A stretch of DNA of 64,000 nt from the NCBI GenBank assembly GCA_044346175.1, contig JBIIZQ010000005.1:62001-126000 (forward strand). Direction: 5' to 3'. The notes under the pieces were generated by a model. It searched no databases and had not been told where the DNA came from. It saw nothing but the letters and a program-made list of their open reading frames with translations. Made by a program: the position numbers and the translations under genes. The stretch comes from JBJTUH01 sp044346175. GTDB taxonomy: Bacteria > Cyanobacteriota > Vampirovibrionia > Vampirovibrionales > JAJTHC01. Below, piece by piece: positions 52,785 through 61,848 of this stretch; the first letter of the stretch is position 1, and each line of letters begins with the position of its first letter.

Positions 52785-54386
52785 ATGGACACATCAACCC
52801 CGTTGCATCCTTCCTCTTCTTTTCCTTCTGTTTCTACTGAGTCTGTTACCGACCCTTCTACCAGCTCTGAAGACGGTGTGAGACTTTTTGCTGAAACACG
52901 CACTGCATCCTATCGAGAATTACCTCCCTTAAGCGACCAGTTGAGTGAAAATCTTGAAAAAACAACCTTGTGGACGCACCAACCTAAAGCGTCTGCAACC
53001 ACGGCGTTACCACCTAACCCATTGTTTGTTCAGCCGAACCAGTCTCAACGTCTGAAGCGTATCTTTCGTTTGGCACTCGTGGCTGGTTTTGGTGGACTTG
53101 TCTTTTTATTGGTATTTTTGTTGACGTTTAAACTCTTTGGAAGTACCCTGCAACAGTGGCTTTCGGGGATTCAGGGTGGTACGGTAGCACCGCTTCAATC
53201 TGGATTTTTGCCTACATTACAGAAAGATATGACACTTTTGGTGATGGGTGTGGATGTGAACCACAGTAACCCCATGGCACCTTTTGACGGTACACGCACA
53301 GACACCATGTTGCTGTTACGTTTAAAGGCGAAAAACCAATCGTTGAGTTTAATCTCGATGCCACGAGATAGTAAGGTCTATCTTGCGGGTGGTCGAGGTA
53401 TTGATAAACTCAATGCAGCCCATGCCATTGGTGGCCCTGAGCTCGCCCTGCAAACGGTGCAAGAAACCTTGGGTATCCCTGTTGACCATTACATGGTGGT
53501 GAATCTTGGTGCGGTGAGACAAGTGGTTGATGCGGTGGGTGGCATTGATATGACCATTCCTAAGCCTCTTCATTATACCGACCATACCGCCAAGCTCCGT
53601 ATTGACTTTGAGCCTGGTAAGTACCATCTTGATGGTAAGCAGGCTGAAGCCTATCTACGCTTTAGACACGATGCCCTTGGTGACATCGGGCGTATCAAGC
53701 GTCAACAGGAGTTTGTGTGGAGCGTGATGCAAAAGCTCAAACATGACCCGTTTATTTTGACCAAACTCCCTGGTATTTTTGGGGTGGTACAGCAGGAAAT
53801 AAAAACGGATTTACCCATTGACCAGCTTGTAGCGGTTGCCAATTTGATGAAACAGGCAGATACTCGGAATCTTCAAGTGACGACCCTTCCTGGCGCACCC
53901 TCTCAGCATAGTGCTGCCAGCTATTGGATTATTAACCCCACGGCGACTGAATCGGTTTTAAAAGAGTTTCTTGCCACGGACGTAGCCACGTTAACCCCTG
54001 AGCAACAAAGCACCTTACAGGCTCAACCTCTCAAAGTGGGAATTTATTATGTGAAAGCCCAGGCTTCAAATCTTGCTTTATGGCAAGCCTCTCTGAAGGC
54101 TCAGGGTATAGAGGTGCTTTGCACTACAAAAGTGCGTCAGCTTAACACGCAGTTATGGCATCGTGTTTCCCCCCCACAGTTACCAGCACAGTGGATGCAA
54201 ACATTGTTGAAGGTCTCGCCAGAGTTTCAAGACTTGCCCTCTTTTGCGACCTATCACAGCATGATGGGGTATGAGTCTCCAGCTTGTCACCCCCAAGAGC
54301 AGTTAGCGATTGTACTGGGTGCAACGGCGTTGCCTCCTGTTGTGCCTCCTGCTGCGGGTTCTGATATTACAGCTTCAAAGCCGTAG
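52785..54386 (+). CDS. LytR-CpsA-Psr (LCP) family protein
   Basis: A 533-residue membrane-anchored phosphotransferase. A Ser/Thr-rich cytoplasmic N-terminus is followed by one span at about 103-120 (FGGLVFLLVFLLTFKLF). The LCP domain follows: TLLVMGVDVNH, the RTDTMLLLRL motif with pyrophosphate-binding Arg and Asp, ISMPRDSKVYL, INKLNAAHA-like DKLNAAHAIGG, and YLRFRHDALGDIGRIKRQQE. The C-terminal part with KVGIYYVKAQASNLALWQAS fits a LytR_C domain. LCP enzymes transfer undecaprenyl-linked glycopolymers to peptidoglycan, which suits the BcsA, Ugd and DgkA genes. It starts a plus-strand series of five genes to 57278. Confidence 0.92.
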   Translation: MDTSTPLHPSSSFPSVSTESVTDPSTSSEDGVRLFAETRTASYRELPPLSDQLSENLEKTTLWTHQPKASATTALPPNPLFVQPNQSQRLKRIFRLALVAGFGGLVFLLVFLLTFKLFGSTLQQWLSGIQGGTVAPLQSGFLPTLQKDMTLLVMGVDVNHSNPMAPFDGTRTDTMLLLRLKAKNQSLSLISMPRDSKVYLAGGRGIDKLNAAHAIGGPELALQTVQETLGIPVDHYMVVNLGAVRQVVDAVGGIDMTIPKPLHYTDHTAKLRIDFEPGKYHLDGKQAEAYLRFRHDALGDIGRIKRQQEFVWSVMQKLKHDPFILTKLPGIFGVVQQEIKTDLPIDQLVAVANLMKQADTRNLQVTTLPGAPSQHSAASYWIINPTATESVLKEFLATDVATLTPEQQSTLQAQPLKVGIYYVKAQASNLALWQASLKAQGIEVLCTTKVRQLNTQLWHRVSPPQLPAQWMQTLLKVSPEFQDLPSFATYHSMMGYESPACHPQEQLAIVLGATALPPVVPPAAGSDITASKP

Positions 54387-54517
54387 TGTTTTAGGCTTGG
54401 TTCCTCGATAAGATTGCCCTCATGAGATTTTCCTCATGGCTTCCTCAATGAGAGGTCACTCTTTTTAAACAGCGTTTTAGTTTTATGTTTTTAGATAATC
54501 CTTGGAGTTAGCGTTTT

Positions 54518-55381
54518 ATGATGGTTACTTTGCAAAGCAATGATTCGCATCGTTCGATATTAGCCTGCTTGATGCGTGCTTCTTTGGCGGGGCTATTATG
54601 CTTTATGGTAGGTATGACGCTTGTCTCTGTCACCGTAGCCCCTAGTTTTGCGGAAGAGGGGCCTGTACCTTCCGCTCCTAAGGCTCCAACACCTTCCACT
54701 ACTGAGACCTTAAAAGAAAAAACAGGACTATTTAAAAATTCCTTCAAGAAACTTTTTGGTGCAAAAACAACCGAATCCTCCACTTCCGAAACGCCCTCTG
54801 AAGCCAGTGTGACTGGTGGGGGTTCTTCTGATACAAAATCGGCACCCGCTACACCCTCACAACCTCCATTTTTTCCTGTGCCTGAAGCACAGCCCACGGT
54901 TACGGCACCTGTCATGAGTACAGAGGCACCTCCTGATTTTTCATTGAATCGCTTGACGGATGCTGCGAACCCCTTTGGGCTAACGGCTTCTAAGCTTAAA
55001 CTTGAAAAAGCAGTCAAACTCTATCAAACACCTAACATGAATGCACAAGCCCTGAGTTTACTTACTGAACTTAAAAACTGGCTTGTACCCTGTGTTGAAA
55101 ACCACATGTTGTTGTATCAAACGCTTGCTAAGGTGCCTAATGCCAAGGTGCAGTCTGACCTTGAAAAGCAAGTGGCACTTGAGTTTGCCAGTGTGCGTGA
55201 TGAATCTCTTTACTGGTATGGTGCTGCTCTCATTAAAGCAGGTCGTGCCAAGGAAGCAGTGGAGCCTCTCATGGCCGTGATTCTATCTCAGCCTCGGCGT
55301 GAGTTTGGTATTAAAGCTTACGAGCAGTTGCAAAAAATAGGTTTCACAGAGCGTGTTCAGGTCAACATGCTTAAGAATTAG
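54518..55381 (+). CDS. Exported helical-repeat protein, unknown
   Basis: A 287-residue protein with a signal peptide at 16-45 (LACLMRASLAGLLCFMVGMT, cleavage likely after SFA). A 100-residue Pro/Ser/Thr/Glu linker follows (PSAPKAPTPSTTETLKEK), then a C-terminal helical domain with TPR-like character (SLYWYGAALIKAGRAKEAVE). No family recognised. It is 131 bp after the LCP gene and 31 bp before GDPD on the same strand, so it may belong to one unit and could be a wall-anchored accessory. Ribosome site TTGGAG is 11 bases before the ATG. Confidence 0.78.
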   Translation: MMVTLQSNDSHRSILACLMRASLAGLLCFMVGMTLVSVTVAPSFAEEGPVPSAPKAPTPSTTETLKEKTGLFKNSFKKLFGAKTTESSTSETPSEASVTGGGSSDTKSAPATPSQPPFFPVPEAQPTVTAPVMSTEAPPDFSLNRLTDAANPFGLTASKLKLEKAVKLYQTPNMNAQALSLLTELKNWLVPCVENHMLLYQTLAKVPNAKVQSDLEKQVALEFASVRDESLYWYGAALIKAGRAKEAVEPLMAVILSQPRREFGIKAYEQLQKIGFTERVQVNMLKN

Positions 55382-55412
55382 TTTTTTTAACCATAAAGGC
55401 TGATGCTGCGTC

Positions 55413-56219
55413 ATGTTTATTTCGTTAAAGCCACTTTGGCAACGAGCGATAGCTCATCGTGGAGGGGTGTGGGATACGCCTCAAGAACGAAATACATGGC
55501 GCAGTATTGCTTTGGCAGGGCAGCAAAAGCTTATCCCTGAAATTGACTTGGTCCCCCTTCGTGATGGCACCCCTGTGGTGTGTCATAATCCTTGGTTGCC
55601 CAAGTATCTTCGAGGAGACCAGCCTTGGTTTAAAGCCCTTGTACCTCTCATGACCAAAGCGCAGTATGAAGCCCTTTGCCACAAAGCAGGCGTATTACCG
55701 TTGACGTTGGATGCTGTCCTTGCATCGGTTAAAAAAAATCCTGTATTACTTGATATTAAAATGCTTTCACCCAAAATGAAGGATTGGCTCAAAACGTATG
55801 CTTTTGAGTCGTATCATCGTGAAACGCTACGTTTGCAGAGTTTTTTTAGCAAAGATATTGCATGGCTTAAACAACATACACCACTCAAGGTTTGGCAGGT
55901 TATTGGGCTAGATGAGTCAGCACTCTCCTTGCATAGTTCACGCTTTTTTAATGGACTCAGTCATTTATGGGCAACCATACAACTGAGCGGTAAACGTGCT
56001 AAAACACCTGATGGGTTCAATATTGCGGGAAATCTGATAAAAGAAGATGGCACGCCTGTTCGTACGATTGAGCCTTTGTTGCAGTCTGCACAAAAAGGTA
56101 TAGAAATTACGTTTTGGTCTGTCGTGAATCCTGTCAAGCAAGCACTGTTTAAATCTTTTGCGACGGTGGGTCAAGTGATAGAAGGGAATAAAGTCAATGT
56201 TCTCAGACACTTTACCTAA
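55413..56219 (+). CDS. Glycerophosphodiester phosphodiesterase-like protein
   Basis: A 268-residue TIM-barrel phosphodiesterase of the GDPD family. The N-terminal motif AHRGGVWDTPQERNTWRSIA gives the catalytic His and Arg; EIDLVPLRDGTPVVCHN is the metal-binding Glu-x-Asp and second His. In characterised enzymes this reads ...VVCHD; here it is His-Asn. PVLLDIKM is the third strand motif. No signal peptide or membrane span, so probably cytoplasmic glycerophosphodiester or lysolipid turnover. The C-terminus overlaps the next gene by 23 bases, a sign of coupled translation. Ends with a family-typical TFWSVVNPVKQALF. Confidence 0.82.
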   Translation: MFISLKPLWQRAIAHRGGVWDTPQERNTWRSIALAGQQKLIPEIDLVPLRDGTPVVCHNPWLPKYLRGDQPWFKALVPLMTKAQYEALCHKAGVLPLTLDAVLASVKKNPVLLDIKMLSPKMKDWLKTYAFESYHRETLRLQSFFSKDIAWLKQHTPLKVWQVIGLDESALSLHSSRFFNGLSHLWATIQLSGKRAKTPDGFNIAGNLIKEDGTPVRTIEPLLQSAQKGIEITFWSVVNPVKQALFKSFATVGQVIEGNKVNVLRHFT

Positions 56220-56766
56220 CGTGCCTCAGCCTGTACTCCTTCCTTTTAAGGGGCAAATGCCCAAGGTGCATCCTACCGCTTTTATCGCTCCTGGTGCTGT
56301 CCTTGTAGGAGATGTCACGGTGGGGGCTTACAGTAGCGTATGGTATGGCTGTGTATTACGAGGGGATGTCGCCCCGATTGTGATAGGGGAGCGTACCAAT
56401 ATTCAGGATGGCACTGTGATTCATGTGGCGAGTGCGGAAATTGGCGGCAAGCAGACTCCCACACATATAGGGGATGATGTGACGGTGGGGCATCAAGCAC
56501 TTTTACATGCGTGTTGTGTTGAGAGGCAGTCTCTTGTGGGGATGAAAAGCGTGATGCTGGATGGTAGTACCCTTGCCCAAGGGAGCATGTTGGCGGCACA
56601 TAGCATGCTCACCAAAGGTAAAACAGTCCCCACGGGTATGCTATGGGCGGGGAGTCCTGCAAAGATGCTACGCTCGCTGAAAGACCATGAAACCGCATGG
56701 TTATTGACCTCGGCATGTCATTATGTGACACTGGCTCAAGCAGCAAGTGAAAGTTTAAAGACGTGA
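56197..56766 (+). CDS. Gamma-class carbonic anhydrase family protein
   Basis: A 189-residue left-handed beta-helix hexapeptide-repeat protein. The repeat runs VGDVTVGAYSSVWYGCVLRG, IGERTNIQDGTVIHV, IGDDVTVGHQALLHAC. The zinc ligands are His76, His99 and His104, with the Arg/Asp of RGD at 55-57 and Gln-Asp at 70-71. These match YrdA/PaaY/CaiE-type gamma carbonic anhydrase homologues, whose activity varies. The first 20 residues are extra. The start ATG overlaps the GDPD gene end; the gene is coupled to it. No carboxysome gene is seen. Confidence 0.9.
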   Translation: MFSDTLPNVPQPVLLPFKGQMPKVHPTAFIAPGAVLVGDVTVGAYSSVWYGCVLRGDVAPIVIGERTNIQDGTVIHVASAEIGGKQTPTHIGDDVTVGHQALLHACCVERQSLVGMKSVMLDGSTLAQGSMLAAHSMLTKGKTVPTGMLWAGSPAKMLRSLKDHETAWLLTSACHYVTLAQAASESLKT

Positions 56767-56837
56767 TACGAAGGACGTTATCAGTTGATGATGTGTCTCT
56801 TCCCTATGATGCTAGCCCTTAGAAAGGCACTTAAGTT

Positions 56838-57278
56838 ATGATATTTCGTCCTTATGGCATGCCTTCTGTGCCACCCTCGTGGCAAGCAAGAGTCTTGTTA
56901 CCACTGGTGTATGCGGGGATTGGGTACTTAGCAGTTACAAATCCAGCCTTTGGCTGGGTATGGCCTTTGATTTTATGCTTTTTAGGCTACTGGATTTTAA
57001 AGCGACAGTTGAGTGCCTTCTCGTGTCATCATATCGTACAAGCTTTGGGTGGCTCGGCGTTTGTAATGAGCATGATAGACGTGTGCCGAGCTTATATTTT
57101 ACCCTTTTTCCAAGCAACGGATTTTACAAAAACGATGCCTTGGGGTACCCTCTCTTACTGGATGATGTTGCTTGGCATGGCACTTGTCCTAGCAGTGGTT
57201 GTAACAGGCGGGGTGTGTGCTTTGTTAGGACGACGGTTTTACATCCCTTGGGTGAGTGATGTGTTAGGCTTAGACTAG
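56838..57278 (+). CDS. Small multispanning membrane protein, unknown
   Basis: A 146-residue protein with four predicted spans at about 20-34, 38-54, 69-90 and 106-130. Loops are short. The FGWVWPLILCFLGYWILKRQ and GTLSYWMMLLGMALVLAVVV regions are the most apolar. I recognise no family. It is 71 bp after the carbonic anhydrase gene on the same strand and ends in a terminator that begins in its stop codon. Confidence 0.7.
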   Translation: MIFRPYGMPSVPPSWQARVLLPLVYAGIGYLAVTNPAFGWVWPLILCFLGYWILKRQLSAFSCHHIVQALGGSAFVMSMIDVCRAYILPFFQATDFTKTMPWGTLSYWMMLLGMALVLAVVVTGGVCALLGRRFYIPWVSDVLGLD

Positions 57279-57300
57279 GGGCTGTTTTTAAAACAGCCCC
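57278..57300. terminator. Convergent terminator
   Basis: GGGGCTGTTTT-T-AAAACAGCCCC; the stem starts at the last base of the upstream stop and lies 12 bases from the ubiD stop. Confidence 0.7.
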
Positions 57301-57311
57301 TCATCCTCAAT

Positions 57312-58925
57312 TTATGGTGTTGGAAACCACTGGTGCCACTTGGCACTGACTTGTGCTTTCATCGTATCGGACATCTCGATTTCCTCAGGCCACTCTCGAG
57401 TATAGCCTTCCGATTCCCAGCGACGTGTGGCATCGATACCTACTTTGGTACCATAGGCGTAACGTCTTGCACCGTGGTCAAGTACGTCTTGAGGTCCTTC
57501 AGAAAACATCATATCGTATTGAGGGTCTGTGTTATTAAACACGTGGAAGGCAACTTCTGACGGGTTTTGAACATCCACATGCTCATCTACGATGATAATG
57601 TATTTTGAAAACATCATTTGCCCTAACCCCCAAATTCCCGACATCACCTTACGGGCATGCCCTGGATAACGCTTCTTGATGCTTAAAATGACGCAGTTAT
57701 GAAACACGCCTTCCCATGGCAGGTTCATATCCACAATTTCAGGAAGGAAAAGTTGTGCTAAGGGTAGGAACATCTGCTCAGTGGCTTTCCCCATGTAGCA
57801 GTCTTCTTGAGGCGGCTTGCCTACAATCGTGGTTTGATAGATAGGGTTTTGGCGGTGGGTCATGGCGGTGATATGAAACACGGGGTAATCATCTGCCAAG
57901 GAGTAAAACCCTGTGTGGTCGCCAAAAGGACCTTCCCGACGGAGTTCATCCAGTAGGACATACCCTTCCAAAATAATTTCACTATGGGCGGGAACGTCAA
58001 TATCCACGGTTTTACATTTGACCATTTCAACCGCTTTTTTGTGCAAAAAGCCTGCAAAAAGAAGTTCATGAATCCCTGGTGGTAAGGGAGCCGTGGCACT
58101 ATACACCACGTGTTGCGGTGCCCCAATGGCTACAGCAACCTCAAGACGGTCAAGCCCCATAGCACGGGCATTCTCGTAAATACGCTTGCCATCGTGATGT
58201 TTATGCCAGTGCATCCCTGTCGTGGCATTGTCGTATTTTTGCATCCGATACATGCCTACGTTTTTTTCCCCTGTTTTGGGGTCTTTCAGAAAGATAGTGC
58301 CAAAGGTAATAAACGGACCTCCATCATCGGGCCAACATGTCAGGATAGGTAATTTATCGAGCATGGGTTGTGTGGTGTCTGTAATGACCACTTCTTGGCA
58401 AGGTGCTACCGTGCTGGCTTTGTAGGGCTGAGGAAAAATATGGCGTAACTCTGCAAACTGAGGCAACATTGCCATTTTGTCTAATAAGCCACCTTCTAAA
58501 GCACCTGAAAGCATCGCCATATCAGGCTTGACATAAAAACGAATGCGCTCTTGAAGGGCTTTATAGTCGGTAATAGTCCCTGTGTTGAGAAGCCCCAAAG
58601 CACGGAGCATTCTTGGATGGGTGCCTAAGGCGTTAATCAGTAGGGGAATTGGATGTCCCTTGGGGTTTTCAAACAGAAGGGCTTTGTTCTGAGCCTCGGG
58701 CAGTTTACTGATACGGTCGGTAATTTCAGTAATTTCTAGGTGAGGGTCAGCTTCAGCTTTAATGCGTACGAGGTCGTTTTGTGCTTCAAGTTGGGTGATA
58801 AAGGTTCGTAAATCAATGGGGGCAGGGTCGCCACCCGTCATGGTTACGCCACTACTTTGAGCCAGTTGTCCTAATTGACCCAGTTTTTCGGTCATACTAC
58901 CCAACATGCCAAATACCATCATCAT
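57312..58925 (-). CDS. ubiD: UbiD-family prenylated-FMN decarboxylase
   Basis: A 537-residue non-oxidative decarboxylase. The metal/cofactor signature GMHWHKHHDGKRIYE, the catalytic Glu region RREGPFGDHTGFYS, and KKRYPGHARKVMSGIWGLGQ are UbiD hallmarks. It fits the branch decarboxylating polyprenyl 4-hydroxybenzoate in ubiquinone or plastoquinone-type synthesis. Prenylated FMN needs UbiX, which is not in the window. Sequence begins MMMVFGMLG with AAAGGAG 10 bases upstream; the first 35 residues are extra. Other UbiD members act on aromatic acids, so the substrate is inferred. Confidence 0.9.
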   Translation of the reverse strand: MMMVFGMLGSMTEKLGQLGQLAQSSGVTMTGGDPAPIDLRTFITQLEAQNDLVRIKAEADPHLEITEITDRISKLPEAQNKALLFENPKGHPIPLLINALGTHPRMLRALGLLNTGTITDYKALQERIRFYVKPDMAMLSGALEGGLLDKMAMLPQFAELRHIFPQPYKASTVAPCQEVVITDTTQPMLDKLPILTCWPDDGGPFITFGTIFLKDPKTGEKNVGMYRMQKYDNATTGMHWHKHHDGKRIYENARAMGLDRLEVAVAIGAPQHVVYSATAPLPPGIHELLFAGFLHKKAVEMVKCKTVDIDVPAHSEIILEGYVLLDELRREGPFGDHTGFYSLADDYPVFHITAMTHRQNPIYQTTIVGKPPQEDCYMGKATEQMFLPLAQLFLPEIVDMNLPWEGVFHNCVILSIKKRYPGHARKVMSGIWGLGQMMFSKYIIIVDEHVDVQNPSEVAFHVFNNTDPQYDMMFSEGPQDVLDHGARRYAYGTKVGIDATRRWESEGYTREWPEEIEMSDTMKAQVSAKWHQWFPTP

Positions 58926-59094
58926 GATGAGGACACTCCTTTATAGGGTTGTGTTGTGCGTGCGAAAGCATTTAAACGTACTTATAGCGTACGGAGACTC
59001 ACAGACCTTATATCTAAAAGTGCATACCTGTGAGTAGTATTCTCAGCTTATCGCACCCAAGCTTACGGTAAAAGTGGCATTAAGCTATTCTTTA

Positions 59095-59126
59095 TATGGC
59101 ACTTTTGAAATATGGCACTTTTGAAA
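59095..59126. repeat. 16-bp perfect tandem duplication
   Basis: TATGGCACTTTTGAAA twice in a row. A second tandem pair, TTTAAGAGGATATTGTT at 59267-59300, lies 140 bp on, just before the next gene. The gap 58926-59324 holds these and no evident gene. Confidence 0.7.
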
Positions 59127-59324
59127 TCTTCCCAAACGAAGTACTAGCTTCCCCATGTCCTTACATACTAGAAGTCGATTCTTGAGAGTTTTGCCTTACA
59201 CTTCCTTGAAAAATATTGGTCGTCGTTGTTTTTGACTTAAAGTTTTGCTTTTTATTGCCGAAAAGCTTTAAGAGGATATTGTTTTTAAGAGGATATTGTT
59301 ATTGTCGGCTATTTTAGAATTGGA

Positions 59325-59738
59325 ATGATAAGTATCATGAACACCATCAATACTCCTAATGTACCTACTACAGGTTTTAACCCTAAAAAATTACTAGATG
59401 AAGCTAGACAACGCCTCAAAACCAGAAATAACGACACGTTAAAACAACTTACAAATTTTGTGGTGCCTAAAAATCAAACCCCTTCAAATCCTGCTACTAA
59501 TTTGTTAACCCCAAGTCGTATACGTGAACATGCTGCCCAAGGGAACAGTGTGTTTAATCAGTTTAACATTACAGAGGAAATACCCGAGTCACAAGTGATT
59601 CCTCAAGAAAAGCCAGAACCAACTGTGGTTAATAATACTCCCAAGCCTCCTCCTCAGCCTTCTACTCAAAGTGCCTATGAGAGTATTGCAGATATTGAGA
59701 GACGATTGACCGCCGAATACCAAAATTACTTGAGATAG
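59325..59738 (+). CDS. Small hypothetical protein, disordered middle
   Basis: A 137-residue protein. An N-terminal helix (GFNPKKLLDEARQRLKTRNN), a Pro/Gln/Glu-rich disordered centre with PKPPPQPSTQ, and a C-terminal charged helix (ADIERRLTAEYQNYLR). No signal peptide or known family. It resembles an adaptor with two short helices. Start ATG at 59325 or 59337. Tandem duplications of 17 bp lie just upstream. Confidence 0.65.
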   Translation: MISIMNTINTPNVPTTGFNPKKLLDEARQRLKTRNNDTLKQLTNFVVPKNQTPSNPATNLLTPSRIREHAAQGNSVFNQFNITEEIPESQVIPQEKPEPTVVNNTPKPPPQPSTQSAYESIADIERRLTAEYQNYLR

Positions 59739-59827
59739 TAGCATTCAAGTTTTAGTAAACCATGCCTGCTTATTTTGTGGCATAACAAGTGAGAATTTGT
59801 TCCTACAGTTTATGCTATTGGTTTCTT

Positions 59828-60451
59828 CTACAGCACCTGCCGTACCTTGGTACTGGCACGATAAATACCCTCGTATTCTGCTTTGAATCGACTCATGACC
59901 TCCAAGGCAAACGCCTCGGGAGATAGCGTCGTGGGTAAAAGTTCGTGGCTTTGTAACCCTGCGGTAGGTACGGGAGTCCCCTCATGGGAAAGATTCAACC
60001 CTACATGCAACAAGCTAGAGACCACACTAGGTGCCACAATACTTACCGAGAGCTTGCGTCGTGTGGTAAGCTCAGCAACGCCATCAGGGTACCAGTACAG
60101 GTCATCGCCATGACGTTGGAAGCTTCCAGCATGCAGTATATGAGGGTTTAGCTGGGTTAGCGTTTCATACACTACGCTCATAAAGAGTCTTTGCATCCAC
60201 ACACCTTGTAAAAGAGAGGTATGAAAAAACTCTCCTATGAAGTGCAACATGCTTGGACTATAAATAGGGGCTTTTTTACGAACATCTTCAACGTCAACCA
60301 TTTCAGAGAGTGCCACCAAAGCCTCACCCGTAAAAGCCACAATGCCTGAGCCGTACTGATTTGAAAGCTCAAGTGCCATGTGTGGGTGTAACTGTGACCC
60401 ATCATAGTTTAAAGGCGTAGGGTGCCAATAGGTATAAAGTATGCTTTGCAT
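59828..60451 (-). CDS. DUF366-like protein
   Basis: A 207-residue protein I match from memory to the DUF366 family, found in bacteria and archaea. The N-terminal LNYDGSQLHPHMALELSNQY and the following SGIVAFTGEALV and MVDVEDVRKKAPIYSPSMLHFIGEFF are the lines of resemblance. No function is established that I know of. It is followed on the same strand by nothing close; the HIT gene lies 41 bp upstream on the same strand. Full length, no signal peptide. Confidence 0.7.
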   Translation of the reverse strand: MQSILYTYWHPTPLNYDGSQLHPHMALELSNQYGSGIVAFTGEALVALSEMVDVEDVRKKAPIYSPSMLHFIGEFFHTSLLQGVWMQRLFMSVVYETLTQLNPHILHAGSFQRHGDDLYWYPDGVAELTTRRKLSVSIVAPSVVSSLLHVGLNLSHEGTPVPTAGLQSHELLPTTLSPEAFALEVMSRFKAEYEGIYRASTKVRQVL

Positions 60452-60491
60452 GGTGGGGACAGTTTCTTATTGAAAGGATTGACTTATTGAC

Positions 60492-60833
60492 TTAACCAGG
60501 TGGCCACCGCAACGGACGACCCGCTAGAACGTGCATATGCCAGTGAAAGACGCTTTGACCAGCAGAGTCACCCGTGTTGGTGACGAGACGATACGACGTA
60601 ATCCCGTGGGCTTGGAGTGCCTGTTGGGTAGCAGACATGACATGCTGAAACACGGTGGGGTCAGTGACTTCAAGATGAGAAGCCACATGGGTTTTAGGAA
60701 TCACGAGCCAATGCACAGGGGCTTGAGGCATAACATCCTCAAACACCAAGGCTTCAGGGGTTTCAAGAATGATTTTAGCAGGAATCTCACCCGCTACAAT
60801 TTTACAAAAAATACATTGAGGGTCTTTCGACAT
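60492..60833 (-). CDS. HIT family (HINT-type) hydrolase
   Basis: A 113-residue histidine-triad nucleotide-binding protein. The triad is HWHMHVLAGR (His97, His99, His101) in place of the usual HVHVHLLGGR. A zinc-type CIFC at 7-10 starts the fold, followed by KIVAGEIPAKII. PHWLVIPKTHV is the central strand. HINT proteins hydrolyse purine phosphoramidates. Length is exactly typical. Probably cotranscribed with the DUF366-like gene 41 bp downstream. Confidence 0.93.
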   Translation of the reverse strand: MSKDPQCIFCKIVAGEIPAKIILETPEALVFEDVMPQAPVHWLVIPKTHVASHLEVTDPTVFQHVMSATQQALQAHGITSYRLVTNTGDSAGQSVFHWHMHVLAGRPLRWPPG

Positions 60834-60936
60834 GGTGTTTTAAGTCTTTTTTCTCATGATTAAGGGAAGGCATCCCCCCGCTTTTTACAAACATGTACCC
60901 GAAAAAGCGAGGGAAACCATTGTAAGCTTAAGATGG

Positions 60937-61848
60937 TTAGTATACTTCTACCATCCAACGCCCTGATTGCTGAAGCCCTACTAGGATACTCTCCCAAGAG
61001 AGTCCTTTGGCCTGTGCAGCTTGCTCCAAGGCTTCAAAAATGCCTGGTTCCATACCACGAAGCCCACAAATATAAAAATAGGTGTTGTCTTCAAGGAGTA
61101 AATCAAGGACACTATTGGCGTGTTCTGCAATCCGATGCTGGACATACATACGGTTGCCTTCACTGGTTTTTTCTTCACGACTCCGTGCCGTAATGACTTG
61201 GCATGTACCTGGGTTCTGGGTGGCATAGGCTTGTAGCTCGTCTTCATAAAGCATGTCAGCCTGTTTCTGCACGCCAAAAAATAGCATGGTTTTGCCTGTT
61301 TGTTGAGGATGTTGTACGTAACGCCAGTGCATAAACGCACGGAAAGGTGCAATGCCTGTACCTGTGGCAACCATAATCATGTTGGGGTTGGCGTGTTGTG
61401 GGGGTAAAAAGGCTTTTCCGACAGGTCCTGTGACCATCACTTTTTGACCTACTTCAAGGTCGCAAATAAAGCTGGAGCAAACGCCTTGGATGGTTTCGCC
61501 TGATTCGTTTTGATACACGAGTCGTTTTACGCATACGGTGACAGTTTCGCCGTTGCCATCATCCCCAACAGAGGGTGACGCAATCGAGTAAAGACGGAGT
61601 TTGTGGGCTTTGCCTGTTTTTTCGTCAATCCCTGGGGGTAAAATACCTACACTTTGTCCTTCCAAATAGCGATATTGGCTTCCTTTAAGGCTCAATACCA
61701 CATGTTTCACATCGTTGTCTGAATGGTCTGCTGTGAGGCGCTTGACTTCAAGCACTTCGGCTTCCCAAGGGGCGTTCGGTTTGTAGAGGTTTGAGGGAAT
61801 CGCTGCAAGGTCAGCAATGACGGCACCGCCGTGACCACTCATCATCAT
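60937..61848 (-). CDS. petH: Plant-type ferredoxin-NADP reductase
   Basis: A 303-residue flavoprotein transferring electrons between ferredoxin and NADP(H). FAD motif KLRLYSIASPS (RxYS at 85-88), GVCSSFICDL at 122-131, the NADP pyrophosphate loop ATGTGIAPFRAF at 161-172, the GAR/SREE-type ribose-phosphate motif, and YICGLRGMEPGI. It ends VEVY; cyanobacterial and plastid FNRs end VETY or VEVY, the terminal Tyr stacking on the flavin. No phycobilisome-linker domain at the N-terminus. The triple ATG at 61848 has AAAGGA 11 bases upstream. In a non-photosynthetic cell it would run NADPH to ferredoxin or be a relic; no photosystem gene is in the window. Confidence 0.93.
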   Translation of the reverse strand: MMMSGHGGAVIADLAAIPSNLYKPNAPWEAEVLEVKRLTADHSDNDVKHVVLSLKGSQYRYLEGQSVGILPPGIDEKTGKAHKLRLYSIASPSVGDDGNGETVTVCVKRLVYQNESGETIQGVCSSFICDLEVGQKVMVTGPVGKAFLPPQHANPNMIMVATGTGIAPFRAFMHWRYVQHPQQTGKTMLFFGVQKQADMLYEDELQAYATQNPGTCQVITARSREEKTSEGNRMYVQHRIAEHANSVLDLLLEDNTYFYICGLRGMEPGIFEALEQAAQAKGLSWESILVGLQQSGRWMVEVY

